A stretch of DNA of 5,411 nt, from positions 1 through 5,411 of the forward strand of contig JAISSL010000094.1 of assembly GCA_031273145.1 (NCBI GenBank), in the 5' to 3' direction. Both the position numbers and the translations under genes were made by a program. How positions within the stretch are numbered: position 1 is the stretch's first letter; every line of letters begins with the position of its first letter. The stretch comes from Zoogloeaceae bacterium. GTDB lineage: Bacteria > Pseudomonadota > Gammaproteobacteria > Burkholderiales > Rhodocyclaceae. Under the pieces are notes generated by a model. It saw only the letters and a program-made list of their open reading frames with translations. It did not search any database and was not told where the DNA came from. Below, in pieces: positions 1 through 5,411 of the stretch.

Positions 1-1537
1 CAATTTTCTGGTTCAGTACAGCGCGCGGCTGGACATCATGGTCATCGAAAATTTCAGCGATTACACCGAGAGTCACATCAAGCCCTACCTTGCGGATTTA
101 CTTGAGCAGGGCAAAATCAGCCGCTATTTTCTGTTCGAGGAAAATATCGGCGCCAACGTGCTGGAAACGATTCTGACGCAGGATCGGGAAAAACTGCTCA
201 CCCATGAATATTTCATGAGCACCGACGGAGATTTGACAGTGCAAGACCCAGGCTGGCTGGACGAGCAGATCAGCATCCTCGCCAACCCGGAAGTGGCTGT
301 GTCGGGCGTTCGCCTGGATACGTCCAACCTCCCCCCTGACGATAAATTTCCCGGCGCAAACACATGGATTCCGCCTGCCATTGAAGTTGCCGGGAAAAAT
401 TATCTGGACAGTCCGACGGGATGGCATCTTACCCTGTTCAAACCCGGGCTTTTCTTCGCCGCCCTGAACTACATCCTTCAATCAGAGAAGGGAACCCTGA
501 TTGACATTGACGTGCGTATAGTACTTGAGGCGCTCGGCTTCAAATGGGTCAGCACCAAAAAGGCACGGGCGTATCACCTAACCTGGGATGCCTATAACAA
601 CCCGGATCATCCTTACGCAAAATGGAAACTCTCCAAAACCCCTGAGGAACTGTGGCGGCATAAACGCTACTGTGGCTACACGCTGTATGACCAGGCGCAT
701 GAAACGAGGGGAGAGAGATTGCGGCCTAAAGCAACAACTGCGCCCCAGAACGCGCCGCTTTCCGGGGACGCAAAAATCCCCTGCTATGTGCTGACGTTCT
801 TCGACCATGAAACGGTCATCAAATCGCTCAATTTTCTGGTTCAGTACAGCGCGCGGCTGGACATCATGGTCATCGAAAATTTCAGCGATTACACCGAGAG
901 TCACATCAAGCCCTACCTTGCGGATTTGCTAAAGCAGGGCAAAATCAGCCGCTATTTTCTGTTCGAGGAAAATATCGGGATGAACGCGATGGAAACAGTC
1001 ATAGCACACGACCGGGAAAAACTCGCCGAACATGAATATTTCATGATTACGGACGGAGATTTGACAGTGCAAGACCCAGGCTGGCTGGACGAGCAGATCA
1101 GCATCCTCGCCAACCCGGAAGTGGCTGTGTCAGGGGTTCGTCTGGATATGACCAACCTCCCCTCAAGCGATAAATATCCCGATGCGCCCCAATGGGTTCC
1201 GCCTGCCATTGAAGTTGCCGGGAAAAATTATCTGGAAGGCAAAACAGGATGGTCTCTTGCCCTCTTCAAAACCGGAATTTTCTTCCTCGTCCTGGATCTC
1301 ATCAAAGCGAAGAAAGGGCAATTATCTGACGCCAATTCGTTTCACATATTGGAAAAACATCTCGGCCTCAAATGGGTCAAAACCAAAAAAGCACAGGCGT
1401 ATCACCTAACCTGGGATGTCTATGCCGACCCGGATCATCCCTACGCAAAATGGAAACTGGCGCATACCTACCATGAAATCTGGCATCATAGCCGCTACTG
1501 CGATTACGCCCTGTTCGACAAGGACAATCTGCCATGA
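1..1537 (+). repeat. In-frame tandem duplication, 828-bp period, within the glycosyltransferase gene
   Basis: Base n of copy 1 matches base n+828 of copy 2, that is 276 codons with no net length change. Bases 1-150 match 829-978 with only three differences (at 100, 103 and 104). Bases 224-303 match 1052-1131 perfectly over 80 bp, and 369-408 match 1197-1236 perfectly over 40 bp. Further short identities lie around AYHLTWD and PDHPYAKWKL. Between these blocks (about 151-223, 304-368 and 409-565) the copies differ heavily in both DNA and protein. Copy 1 is cut by the window edge, so more units may lie upstream. Confidence 0.95.
2..1537 (+). CDS. Tandem-domain glycosyltransferase (GT-A-like), 5' truncated by the window edge
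   Basis: The frame is open from the first complete codon at base 2 to the TGA at 1535-1537, so the ATG at 38 is internal. This is clear because the second copy has residues homologous to those before it, plus an earlier strand (IPCYVLTFFDHETVIKSL) that lies outside the window for copy 1. Each unit reads as a GT-A fold: a beta strand leading to a VIENFSDYTE segment, then YFLFEENIG, then an acidic DGD motif (codons at 224-232 and 1052-1060) that probably binds metal and nucleotide sugar, then a GWLDEQISIL helix, AVSGVRLD, and a C-terminal AYHLTWD segment with a candidate catalytic or metal-binding His. A linker of about 30 residues rich in Ala, Pro and Lys joins the units. No signal peptide or membrane helix is visible, so a cytoplasmic enzyme is likely. 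The sugar donor and acceptor cannot be read from the sequence, and the exact family name is uncertain. Confidence 0.8.
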   Translation, partial: NFLVQYSARLDIMVIENFSDYTESHIKPYLADLLEQGKISRYFLFEENIGANVLETILTQDREKLLTHEYFMSTDGDLTVQDPGWLDEQISILANPEVAVSGVRLDTSNLPPDDKFPGANTWIPPAIEVAGKNYLDSPTGWHLTLFKPGLFFAALNYILQSEKGTLIDIDVRIVLEALGFKWVSTKKARAYHLTWDAYNNPDHPYAKWKLSKTPEELWRHKRYCGYTLYDQAHETRGERLRPKATTAPQNAPLSGDAKIPCYVLTFFDHETVIKSLNFLVQYSARLDIMVIENFSDYTESHIKPYLADLLKQGKISRYFLFEENIGMNAMETVIAHDREKLAEHEYFMITDGDLTVQDPGWLDEQISILANPEVAVSGVRLDMTNLPSSDKYPDAPQWVPPAIEVAGKNYLEGKTGWSLALFKTGIFFLVLDLIKAKKGQLSDANSFHILEKHLGLKWVKTKKAQAYHLTWDVYADPDHPYAKWKLAHTYHEIWHHSRYCDYALFDKDNLP

Positions 1538-1551
1538 TGACCAGAATCCTG

Positions 1552-1583
1552 CCCTCGTTATTCCCTGTCATTCCCTCGTCATT
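1552..1583 (+). repeat. Three short imperfect tandem repeats (about 11 bp each)
   Basis: Just after the glycosyltransferase stop, three near-copies of CCCTCGTCATT follow each other: 1552-1562 (ccctcgttatt), 1563-1572 (ccctgtcatt, one base shorter) and 1573-1583 (ccctcgtcatt). The third is also the left arm of the long hairpin that follows. The pattern may reflect slippage or repeated nesting of the same palindromic element end. No coding role is evident. Confidence 0.7.
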
Positions 1584-1607
1584 CCCGCGTAGCGGGAACG
1601 ACGAGGG
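1573..1607. repeat. Strong stem-loop, REP/dRS3-like palindrome
   Basis: Bases 1573-1588 pair with 1592-1607 over 16 positions with a single A-C mismatch (1581/1599) and a 3-base loop. The core attcccgcgtagcgggaac resembles the inverted ATTCCC...GGGAAT repeats known from Neisseria (dRS3) and other proteobacteria. There is no T-run downstream, so it is not a typical intrinsic terminator, although it could stabilise the 3' end of the upstream transcript. The resemblance to dRS3 is from memory, not from a search. Confidence 0.75.
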
Positions 1608-1749
1608 CGGGCGGCAGGTGGCCGCCCCTACGGACCACCAAAAATCCTTGCCATTTGCAGGACATCCTTACCATCTGAAACGCCTCGTAGGGGACGCAAC
1701 CTGCGTCCCGTCAAAAGTCTGGATTTCTATCTATGCGGAAATGACGAGG
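1574..1749. mobile_element. Candidate non-autonomous palindromic element (MITE- or REP-like), about 176 bp
   Basis: The outer arms 1574-1588 and 1735-1749 are inverted repeats matching at 14 of 15 positions (cctcgtcattcccgc against cctcgtcatttccgc). Inside them a second pair, 1616-1633 and 1687-1704, is inverted at about 15 of 18 positions (cgtagggg...acctg type). Each inner arm forms its own hairpin: gggcggc/gccgccc at 1609-1627, and gggacgca/tgcgtccc at 1691-1709. No transposase is encoded. Nested inverted symmetry of this size in an intergenic gap is typical of miniature elements or complex REP clusters. A clear target-site duplication was not identified, so mobility is an inference. Confidence 0.5.
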
Positions 1750-1859
1750 TGGGTACTGTTTTCATCTTTTTTTGATTGCAACAAGGTATTGATACTGCCC
1801 TTTTCAAAGGGGGCTAAAAACATTGCCAACTGCAAGACTTCATCCGATGAGTCTCCATC
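1750..1859 (+). promoter_or_regulatory. Leader upstream of the paired glycosyltransferases, only weak signals
   Basis: This is the rest of the 322-bp gene-free gap. It is AT-richer than the flanking genes and contains a T7 run (1767-1773). A TTGATA hexamer (1789-1794) could be a -35 box, but the best -10-like sequence (TAAAAA, 1815-1820) sits 20 bases away, which is too far for a convincing sigma-70 promoter. A small cccttt/aaaggg dyad spans 1798-1811. Upstream of the ATG at 1860 only a weak purine stretch (gatgag, 1846-1851) could serve as ribosome binding site. Confidence 0.25.
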
Positions 1860-2690
1860 ATGAACCCACCTTTCTTTTCCGTCATCGTTTGCAGCATCAA
1901 CCCGTGGAATTTCGCCCAGGTAAGTACCCATTTCGAGCGGTTGCTCTGCGAAGTCCCGCACGAAATCATCGGCATTCACGACGCGCGTTCGCTCTGCGAA
2001 GGCTACAACCGGGGACTGCAACGCGCGCGCGGGGATATTGTGATTCTTTCTCACGACGACGTGATTTTTTTCGACCCGGCATTCGCGCAAAAAATCAGCG
2101 AGCGGATGCAAACCTGGGACATCCTGGGCTTTGCCGGAGCTTCGCGCATGGTCTATCCCATCTGGTTCGCCGCGCTGGATCACCTGCACGGCGCAGTCAG
2201 TCATTGGTCTCCTAAAGTTACCCAGTTTTTTTCTCTCAGCATCTACGGCGCAAAGGAATGGCCCGTTGTGGGCGGCATCGAAGTACTGGACGGCCTCTGC
2301 ATGATTGCTCGCCACGAAGTCGCGTCTGCCGTCGGATTCGACTCCGAAACCTTCGATGGCTGGCATCTGTACGATATGGATTTCAGCTTTGCGGCACACC
2401 TGGCCGGTCACAAAATCGGCGTCTGCTGCGACATTCCCTATGTTCACGCTTCCACAAGCCTAAAGGGCGCCGAACATTCCTTTGGTTCCGAAAATTATCA
2501 AAAATATGCCGGACGCTTTATCCAGAAATACAGGCAGCGGCGCGAAATGTTGCCCTCTTTCAATGAACAGGCACGGGGTATCCAAGGTTATGCCTCGGAT
2601 CACACGCGCCTGAAGAGGCTCTGGACGGAGGATATCTTTCGCCGCGCCACCGTCACCATCGCCCGTCGTGAAAAGGAAAAACAGCCATGA
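1860..2690 (+). CDS. Family-2-like glycosyltransferase, first paralogue of a pair
   Basis: A 276-residue protein beginning with the GT-A strand FFSVIVCSIN (residues 5-14). It continues with HEIIGIHDARSL, an EGYNRGLQRARGDI helix (about 48-60) and the motif SHDDV (64-68). His65-Asp66-Asp67 in this motif is the probable metal and nucleotide-sugar site. Further on come LGFAGASR (89-96), DGLCMIAR (144-151) and the acidic HLYDMDF segment (169-175), which is a likely acceptor or catalytic region. The layout matches the bacterial Glyco_tranf_2_5 type of glycosyltransferase. There is no signal peptide or membrane helix, so it is probably cytosolic and acts on a lipid-linked or protein acceptor. The start at 1860 is chosen because it directly precedes the conserved first strand. 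The gene overlaps the next by 4 bp (ATGA) and is clearly its paralogue. The specific sugar transferred is unknown. Confidence 0.88.
   Translation: MNPPFFSVIVCSINPWNFAQVSTHFERLLCEVPHEIIGIHDARSLCEGYNRGLQRARGDIVILSHDDVIFFDPAFAQKISERMQTWDILGFAGASRMVYPIWFAALDHLHGAVSHWSPKVTQFFSLSIYGAKEWPVVGGIEVLDGLCMIARHEVASAVGFDSETFDGWHLYDMDFSFAAHLAGHKIGVCCDIPYVHASTSLKGAEHSFGSENYQKYAGRFIQKYRQRREMLPSFNEQARGIQGYASDHTRLKRLWTEDIFRRATVTIARREKEKQP
2671..2678 (+). promoter_or_regulatory. Ribosome binding site of the second glycosyltransferase, inside the end of the first
   Basis: The purine run aaaaggaa ends 8 bases before the ATG at 2687. It lies within the last codons of the upstream gene and, with the ATGA overlap, points to coupled translation of the two paralogues. 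Confidence 0.6.
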
Positions 2691-3526
2691 ACCTGCCTGA
2701 AACTCCATTTTTCTCCGTCATCGTTTGCAGCATCAACGCCTTGCGATTGACCCAGATCAGCGAATGCTATGAAACGCTTCTTGCCGATTTTCCCCACGAA
2801 ATTATCGGCATCCGCAACGCGCGCTCGCTCGCCGAAGGCTATAACCGCGCCCTGCAACGCGCGCGTGGCGACATCGTGATTTTCTCCCACGACGACATCC
2901 TGATCCTCGATGCGGATTTCGCCCGGAAAATCAGCGCCCGAATACGGGAATTCGACCTGCTGGGCTTCGCAGGCGCCTCCCGCGTCGTCGCGGATAAATG
3001 GTGGAGCGCGGGCTTTCCCTGGCTATCCGGCGTAGTCGGCGCTGTACACGAGGAAAAACTCTACCTGAACATCTGGAATCCCGAACCCTGGCCCGTGGTA
3101 GACAACATCCAGTGCATAGACGGCCTCTGCATGATCGCCCGTCGGGAAGTAGCAGAAGAAATCGGCTTCGACGAAGTAACATTCGATGACTTTCACCTCT
3201 ACGACCTCGATTTCAGCTTTTCCGCCTATCGCGCCGGAAAAAAACTCGGCGTGTGCTGCGACATCCCCATCATCCACGCCTCAACAGGCAGTTACGACCA
3301 AAAACACGCGTATTACGGCCAACGATTCATCGAAAAGCACCGGGATGCCATCCCCACCGATGTCCCCATCCCCGAACCCGAAAACGCTGTCGGCGATGGA
3401 GGCATTTTCGCAGGACTTCCCGACCACCTCACCCTCTGCGCGACGTGGCAGGAAGAAAGCATTCGCTCAAAATTCGCCGCCTACCGACAACAATGCGAAA
3501 AAGCACTCCAGACACAGGCAACCTGA
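2687..3526 (+). CDS. Family-2-like glycosyltransferase, second paralogue of the pair
   Basis: A 279-residue protein aligning along its length with its upstream neighbour. It has FFSVIVCSIN (8-17), HEIIGIRNARSL, EGYNRALQRARGDIVI, SHDDI (67-71, with His68-Asp69-Asp70), LGFAGASR, DGLCMIAR and HLYDLDF (170-176). The centre (about 103-138) and the C-terminal tail are the most diverged, which suggests a different acceptor or sugar from the first paralogue. The DNA also shares exact words, for example 24 bp at 1878-1901 and 2714-2737, so the pair arose by tandem duplication. The start overlaps the previous stop by 4 bp and has an upstream aaaagga motif. No export signal or membrane helix is visible. 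It is of the Glyco_tranf_2_5 type by motif reading; substrate unknown. Confidence 0.88.
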   Translation: MNLPETPFFSVIVCSINALRLTQISECYETLLADFPHEIIGIRNARSLAEGYNRALQRARGDIVIFSHDDILILDADFARKISARIREFDLLGFAGASRVVADKWWSAGFPWLSGVVGAVHEEKLYLNIWNPEPWPVVDNIQCIDGLCMIARREVAEEIGFDEVTFDDFHLYDLDFSFSAYRAGKKLGVCCDIPIIHASTGSYDQKHAYYGQRFIEKHRDAIPTDVPIPEPENAVGDGGIFAGLPDHLTLCATWQEESIRSKFAAYRQQCEKALQTQAT

Positions 3527-3619
3527 ACGCAAAACCGGATGCCTGACATCTGGACAGCCCGCGCCTGATATGGGACACTTCCAAAAAACTGCTTCAGACA
3601 ATCCACACAAGGAACCAAA
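3527..3619 (+). promoter_or_regulatory. Short gap with a weak hairpin and the ribosome binding site of the coiled-coil gene
   Basis: A 7-bp stem (3535-3541 with 3547-3553, one G-T pair, 5-base loop) follows the glycosyltransferase stop. It lacks a T-run and is not a convincing terminator. The sequence aagga at 3609-3613 lies 6 bases before the ATG at 3620 and is a good Shine-Dalgarno site. No clear promoter was seen, so read-through from the glycosyltransferases is possible. Confidence 0.4.
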
Positions 3620-3931
3620 ATGTCTTATTCCATCGCATTCGATACTCTGGAATTCGCAAAAACCCTCGAAGAAAAAGGCTTTCAGCCCCAGCAGGCCGAA
3701 GGCATGAGCGCAGCCTTAAAACAGGTCTTTCAGGACAGGGAGACCAGAACACAGGAAGAAATCAGGGGCGCAACCACCGAACTGGCAACCAGGGCAGACC
3801 TGAAAGCAGAAGTAAACCGCCTTGAAAGCAAAATTGACGCTGTTAAATTCGACATGCTCAAGTGGTATGTCAGCGGCTTACTCGCCCAAACAATCGCCAT
3901 CGGATACCTGATTATCCGGCTTGTCGGCTGA
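3620..3931 (+). CDS. Small coiled-coil protein with C-terminal membrane anchor (DUF1640/CCDC90-like)
   Basis: A 103-residue protein. The N-terminus (IAFDTLEFAKTLEEKGF, about 5-21), followed by QAEGMSAALKQVF, matches what I recall of bacterial DUF1640 proteins, related to the mitochondrial CCDC90/MCUR1 coiled-coil family. Residues about 35-78 are strongly charged with heptad-like spacing (ELATRADLKAEVNRLESKID) and should form a coiled coil. Residues about 82-102 (WYVSGLLAQTIAIGYLIIRL) form one hydrophobic helix ending two residues before the C-terminus, so the protein is probably tail-anchored in the inner membrane and oligomeric. The biochemical role of bacterial members is not established. 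It has a good ribosome binding site, follows the glycosyltransferases on the same strand after 93 bp, and converges with the copper operon. A C7 run (3932-3938) directly follows the stop. Confidence 0.8.
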   Translation: MSYSIAFDTLEFAKTLEEKGFQPQQAEGMSAALKQVFQDRETRTQEEIRGATTELATRADLKAEVNRLESKIDAVKFDMLKWYVSGLLAQTIAIGYLIIRLVG

Positions 3932-3971
3932 CCCCCCCAACCTGCACCAGAATCCTGCCGCGCAACAGGGC

Positions 3972-4613
3972 TTACCCGCCCGCTGCTTCCGAAAGCAGTT
4001 CGCGCAGGTCGGATGCCATTTCTTCTGCCGTTGCCTGATAGGGAATGCTAAGGCGCGGATTGCCCCCGGCATCAAAAACATAGGTATCCACCCCATGATC
4101 CACGCTGTAACTCATGCTATCCGTCCCCGGCACAATCTGATAAAAAACCCGGAACGCATCCGCCAATTCCTGCACCTGCGCCTGCGGAACATGAAGTCCC
4201 ATAAAAGAAGGATGAAACGCCGGTACATAGGCTCTCAACACTTCCTCCGTATCCCGCTCCGGGTCAAGGGTCACAAACAACACCTGTACCTTCTTCCCAT
4301 CATGCTCGCCTAAGCGATTCATGGCCTCCGCAATCCGCAACAGCGCCGTGGGACACGCATCCGGGCAATGGGTATAGCCGAAAAAAAGCAACACCAGCTT
4401 GCCATGCCAATCCGACAAACTGCGTTTCTGCCCATTCATATCCAGAAAGGAAAGGGTCTCAATCTCCGGCAACGGCGCAAGTTTTCTGCCATAAAAACGC
4501 TGTCCATGTCCTTGGGGCGCGGCCTCAATCAGCGGGGAAGGCGGCGGATCGCCACAGGATACGGCACCAAGCGCCAGAAAAAAAACGAAGATTTTGGAAA
4601 GGCAGGAACGCAT
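3972..4613 (-). CDS. Sco1/SenC/PrrC-family copper-binding lipoprotein
   Basis: A 213-residue protein with a thioredoxin-like fold. It helps insert copper into, or reduce the cysteines of, the CuA site of cytochrome c oxidase subunit II at the outer face of the inner membrane. Visible hallmarks are the FFGYTHCPDACPTAL segment with the CxxxC pair Cys83 and Cys87, the VLFVTLDPERDT strand (111-122), and the distal copper ligand His173 in SVDHGVDTYVFD. Lys3, Arg and Cys residues precede a hydrophobic stretch ending in AVSC (Cys20), which reads as a slightly imperfect lipobox, so a lipid anchor is likely. The length is normal for the family. The start lies 4 bp after the stop of the upstream PCuAC gene with no strong ribosome binding site, implying translational coupling. 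A T8 run on the coding strand (complement of 4578-4585) sits in the signal sequence. Confidence 0.95.
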   Translation of the reverse strand: MRSCLSKIFVFFLALGAVSCGDPPPSPLIEAAPQGHGQRFYGRKLAPLPEIETLSFLDMNGQKRSLSDWHGKLVLLFFGYTHCPDACPTALLRIAEAMNRLGEHDGKKVQVLFVTLDPERDTEEVLRAYVPAFHPSFMGLHVPQAQVQELADAFRVFYQIVPGTDSMSYSVDHGVDTYVFDAGGNPRLSIPYQATAEEMASDLRELLSEAAGG

Positions 4614-4617
4614 GGTT

Positions 4618-5145
4618 TCAAGGGTGTTTGTGGTGGTTCATATGCGCGGGAACATATTCCTGTGCGGATTCCTGTTCGGTTCCCTGCACGGGATGATCCG
4701 CCGCAAGCGCCCTGACTTCGGCTTTTATTTTTAGCTCATGCCGCTTTCCACGCGCATCTTCAAAAATCAGGACGAGCGGGACTTTCTGCCCGACGGTAAG
4801 GGTTTGCTTCAACCCCATCAGCATGATGTGCACACTGCCGGGCTGGAGCAGCACCAACTCTCCCGCCACCATCGGCAAACTCTGGATGGGGCGCATTTTC
4901 ATCACGCCTTCCACAATCTCCGAAACGTGAAGTTCCGGTCGCTCCGCAACTGGCGAACGCGCGCCAACCAGGGTCAGCGCCTCACGCGCCGTCAATCGCA
5001 TAAAGACCCCGGTTGCCTGCTGCGACGCAACCGATGCGCGTACCCAAGGCTCTTCAACCCGGAGCAGAGTGCTATCTGCCCGCGCCGATACCGCAAAAAA
5101 CGCCAAAATGAACGAAAGCGCAACCCGCCTGAAAGCAACCCGCAT
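4618..5145 (-). CDS. PCuAC-type periplasmic copper chaperone with His-rich tail
   Basis: A 175-residue exported protein that binds Cu(I) and hands it to Sco1 or directly to the oxidase CuA site. The family ligand pattern H-x10-M-x21-H-x-M is present exactly: His73, Met84, His106 and Met108. Residues 1-23 form a signal peptide (Arg-rich start, hydrophobic LSFILAFFAVS, cleavage after ARA). The C-terminus ends in AHMNHHKHP, a His/Met-rich tail that would add copper-binding capacity, as in some longer PCuAC proteins. The start at 5145 is chosen over an in-frame ATG at 5205 because GGAG (complement of 5153-5156) lies 7 bases upstream and the signal peptide begins right there. It is the first gene of a two-gene operon with the Sco1 gene. 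Confidence 0.93.
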   Translation of the reverse strand: MRVAFRRVALSFILAFFAVSARADSTLLRVEEPWVRASVASQQATGVFMRLTAREALTLVGARSPVAERPELHVSEIVEGVMKMRPIQSLPMVAGELVLLQPGSVHIMLMGLKQTLTVGQKVPLVLIFEDARGKRHELKIKAEVRALAADHPVQGTEQESAQEYVPAHMNHHKHP

Positions 5146-5152
5146 CCCATTT

Positions 5153-5156
5153 CTCC
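5153..5156 (-). promoter_or_regulatory. Ribosome binding site deciding the PCuAC start
   Basis: Reading the minus strand, GGAG is followed by a 7-base spacer and the ATG at 5145. This favours the short form with a clean signal peptide over the form starting 20 codons earlier. Confidence 0.7.
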
Positions 5157-5176
5157 GGCAAAATTTAGAAAGAAGC

Positions 5177-5191
5177 CGTGATTCTATCACG
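5177..5191. promoter_or_regulatory. Perfect dyad in the divergent intergenic region, candidate operator
   Basis: The sequence cgtgattctatcacg is a perfect 6-bp inverted repeat around a 3-base centre, 31 bp upstream of the PCuAC start. The minus strand across its centre reads TAGAAT (complement of 5181-5186), which resembles a -10 box. No good -35 box was found at standard spacing. A regulator binding here could control the copper operon, but no known consensus was matched with confidence. Confidence 0.35.
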
Positions 5192-5324
5192 AGCCACAGC
5201 AACATTCACGACTATACCCATCCAGATAAAACCCTGAATTGCCTAAATGCGAAAAAAGACACCCGCCTCGGTCATTCATGCGCTAAAATTCTGCGATTTT
5301 TCTTCCGGCAGGCAGATGACAGAT

Positions 5325-5411
5325 ATGGCACTGATTGTTCAAAAATACGGCGGCACCTCAATGGGCAGCCCGGAGCGCATCAAAAACGTCGCGCAACGAG
5401 CCGCCCGTTTC
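5325..5411 (+). CDS. lysC: Aspartate kinase, N-terminal fragment (runs off the window)
   Basis: The first 29 codons are visible and read [15 protein letters not shown], then [14 protein letters not shown]. The KYGGTSMGS segment is the N-terminal nucleotide-binding motif of aspartate kinase (Lys7, then Gly9-Gly10-Thr11-Ser12), which phosphorylates aspartate in the first step of lysine, threonine and methionine synthesis. The start at 5325 matches the usual N-terminus of proteobacterial homologues. An in-frame ATG at 5316 would add three residues (MTD) and cannot be excluded; a short agg at 5310-5312 is the only nearby Shine-Dalgarno-like match. A TAAAAT hexamer at 5284-5289 could be a -10 box, but no matching -35 was seen. 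The catalytic remainder and the ACT regulatory domains lie outside the window. Confidence 0.93.
   Translation, partial: MALIVQKYGGTSMGSPERIKNVAQRAARF

Noticed and set aside
38..40. ATG at 38 as the start of the tandem glycosyltransferase
   Set aside because: The frame is open to the window edge and the upstream codons match the second copy exactly, where they are internal to the domain.
1534..1863. A 109-codon open frame across the intergenic gap on the plus strand
   Set aside because: It runs through the palindromic repeats, has low-complexity unconvincing protein content, starts inside the stop region of the upstream gene and lacks a ribosome binding site.
1731..2447. A 238-codon open frame on the minus strand, antisense to the first paired glycosyltransferase
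   Set aside because: The plus-strand protein has clear family motifs. The antisense frame has no recognisable motif and similar antisense frames appear opposite the paralogue and the tandem GT gene, as expected from codon bias.
3535..3553. Hairpin after the second paired glycosyltransferase as an intrinsic terminator
   Set aside because: The stem is short, includes a G-T pair and is followed by a GC-rich stretch with no T-run.
3932..3971. Bidirectional terminator between the convergent coiled-coil and Sco1 genes
   Set aside because: Only a 4-bp cctg/cagg pairing is visible at 3953-3968 and there is no T-run on either strand.
4578..4585. A-run of eight (T8 on the coding strand) in the Sco1 signal sequence as a phase-variable tract
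   Set aside because: Eight bases is short for phase variation and the tract encodes ordinary Phe residues in a hydrophobic signal sequence.
5146..5205. A 20-residue N-terminal extension of the PCuAC protein from the ATG at 5205
   Set aside because: It would bury the signal peptide behind a charged stretch and would place the dyad inside the coding region, whereas the ATG at 5145 has a good ribosome binding site.

Overview
The window looks like chromosomal DNA of a proteobacterium, most probably a betaproteobacterium. The best taxonomic hint is the start of an aspartate kinase at the right edge, whose N-terminus ([15 protein letters not shown]) has the form common in that class. A Sco1/PCuAC copper-delivery pair also fits an aerobic respirer with an aa3- or cbb3-type oxidase. 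This placement is an inference from protein flavour only.

Left part (1-1537): the 3' portion of a large gene encoding at least two tandem GT-A-like glycosyltransferase domains, related by an exact 828-bp (276-codon) period. The copies are a mosaic of near-identical and strongly diverged blocks, which suggests recent recombination or gene conversion between repeats. The gene continues past the left edge. A 322-bp non-coding gap follows (1538-1859), with short tandem repeats and a nested palindromic element of about 176 bp that resembles a miniature mobile or REP-type repeat.

Middle part (1860-3931): two paralogous family-2-like glycosyltransferases of a different type, joined by an ATGA stop/start overlap. 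A small coiled-coil protein with one C-terminal membrane helix (DUF1640/CCDC90-like) comes next. The whole left and middle region looks like part of a surface-glycan or protein-glycosylation locus.

Right part (3972-5145, minus strand): a two-gene copper operon. A periplasmic PCuAC copper chaperone with a His-rich tail is transcribed first. A Sco1/SenC lipoprotein starts 4 bp after its stop. Together they would deliver copper to the CuA site of cytochrome c oxidase. The operon runs convergently towards the coiled-coil gene. The divergent intergenic region (5146-5324) holds a perfect short dyad that could be an operator, then lysC starts on the plus strand and runs off the window.

No rRNA, tRNA, CRISPR array, transposase or integrase was seen. 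The most unusual items are the mosaic tandem glycosyltransferase and the nested palindromic element. I do not see clear evidence of a wholly new system.
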